Source: CAVOAK01 sp965217615
GTDB taxonomy: Bacteria > Pseudomonadota > Alphaproteobacteria > UBA8366 > CAVOAK01
DNA length: 64,000 bases
Reading direction: 5' to 3'
Assembly: GCA_965217615.1 (NCBI GenBank)
Contig: CBDCIT010000018.1
Span: 151,963 to 215,962 of the forward strand
Numbering within the stretch: position 1 is the first letter of the stretch; each line of letters starts with the position of its first letter. The translations under genes and the position numbers were made by a program. Positions 63,646-64,000 of the stretch are shown in pieces. The notes beneath the pieces were generated by a model. It worked only from the letters and a program-made list of their open reading frames with translations. It was not told the DNA's origin and did not search any database.

Positions 63646-64000
63646 ATAATTAACGATCTCCGCACAGAAGCGCTGGGCATGGCCCCGCGCTTTCCAGCCC
63701 AGTATGAAGCGCCGCATGTAAATGTTGCTGAGCAAGGGCGAGATTGGAGCCCCCTGCGGGGTCCCTTTGCGCTCCTTGCGCGCCCGGTTCGTGCGGCGTT
63801 TGCCGCCCTTTCCGTCGTCCTCTTCGACGGGCATTTCCAGCCACGCCTTGATGAGCCCTAACATCCGCCCGTCGCTGATGCGCCGGGCGAGGCTCTTCAG
63901 TATCTCGGCATGAGGGATTTCGCCGAAGTAGTTGGACAAATCGCAATCAACAACCTCGCTGTGCCCCGTGTGAATGAGGCGATCGGCGCGCTTTACTGCG
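63646..64000 (-). pseudogene. ltrA: Group II intron reverse transcriptase/maturase, internal fragment
   Basis: Reverse transcriptase palm-domain segments: VDCDLSNYFGEIPHAEILKSL (catalytic Asp region), RISDGRMLGLIKAWLEMPV, KGTPQGAPISPLLSNIYMRRF (the PQG block), ending EIVNY just before where YADD should appear. The left side is cut by the IS5 element, and the N-terminal part lies beyond the window. The intron's catalytic RNA domains V/VI are not present on this side. Confidence 0.88.

Overview
The window looks like a chromosomal segment of an alphaproteobacterium, possibly Rhodospirillales-like. This rests on gene content: a type A RNase P RNA, an AsmA-like protein, a ribbon-helix-helix/TfoX/hydrolase/fumC neighbourhood, a fused 5-oxoprolinase, and frequent TTG/GTG starts. 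The lineage is an inference from family resemblance, not from any search.

Layout. Bases 1-15,119 are a clean housekeeping block: partial rnpB; a minus-strand operon of a DnaJ-domain protein, the ABC-F ATPase Uup and an AmpD-type amidase; a DUF3750 protein; a D-glutamate-cyclase-family protein followed by a 5-oxoprolinase; AsmA; a ribbon-helix-helix protein, TfoX-N protein and alpha/beta hydrolase. From 15,132 to about 19,515 the sequence is damaged. A fumC gene is broken by many small indels. Beyond it lies a stretch that reads as a base-by-base interleaving of two templates: hydrolase end plus fumC, and another locus with an IS407-type element. I read this as an assembly consensus artefact of two haplotypes or loci, not as biology. 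At 19.5-30 kb there is a DruA/ISAs1 element, a solute-binding protein, a VOC protein, a sulfotransferase, a dead ISNCY-type element and two tandem M19 dipeptidase-like genes.

From 30.2 to 63.6 kb the window is packed with insertion sequences: two copies of an IS66-type element carrying a Dam-like methyltransferase, two abutting IS407-group copies, two identical IS3-family copies, one IS256 and one IS5. Several sit in genes, and for four of them the target duplications can be read directly, so the interrupted genes can be rejoined on paper. What they interrupt or flank is a surface-glycan cluster (35.2-62.4 kb). It holds two cobalamin-type radical SAM proteins, a SPASM radical SAM protein, a CapD-like dehydratase, a UDP-sulfoquinovose-synthase-like gene, an epimerase, two NeuB-family synthases, three CMP-sugar-transferase-like proteins (one fused to a family 2 glycosyltransferase), several methyltransferases and the N-terminal part of an asparagine synthase. 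Together they suggest synthesis, activation, transfer and methylation of one or two nonulosonic (sialic-acid-like) acids in an O-antigen, capsule or glycoprotein. Many cluster genes now carry frameshifts, an in-frame amber codon or IS insertions, so the pathway is decaying or the assembly is indel-rich, or both.

The window ends in an IS5 element joining a truncated asparagine synthase to a truncated group II intron reverse transcriptase. I saw no CRISPR array and no tRNA gene.
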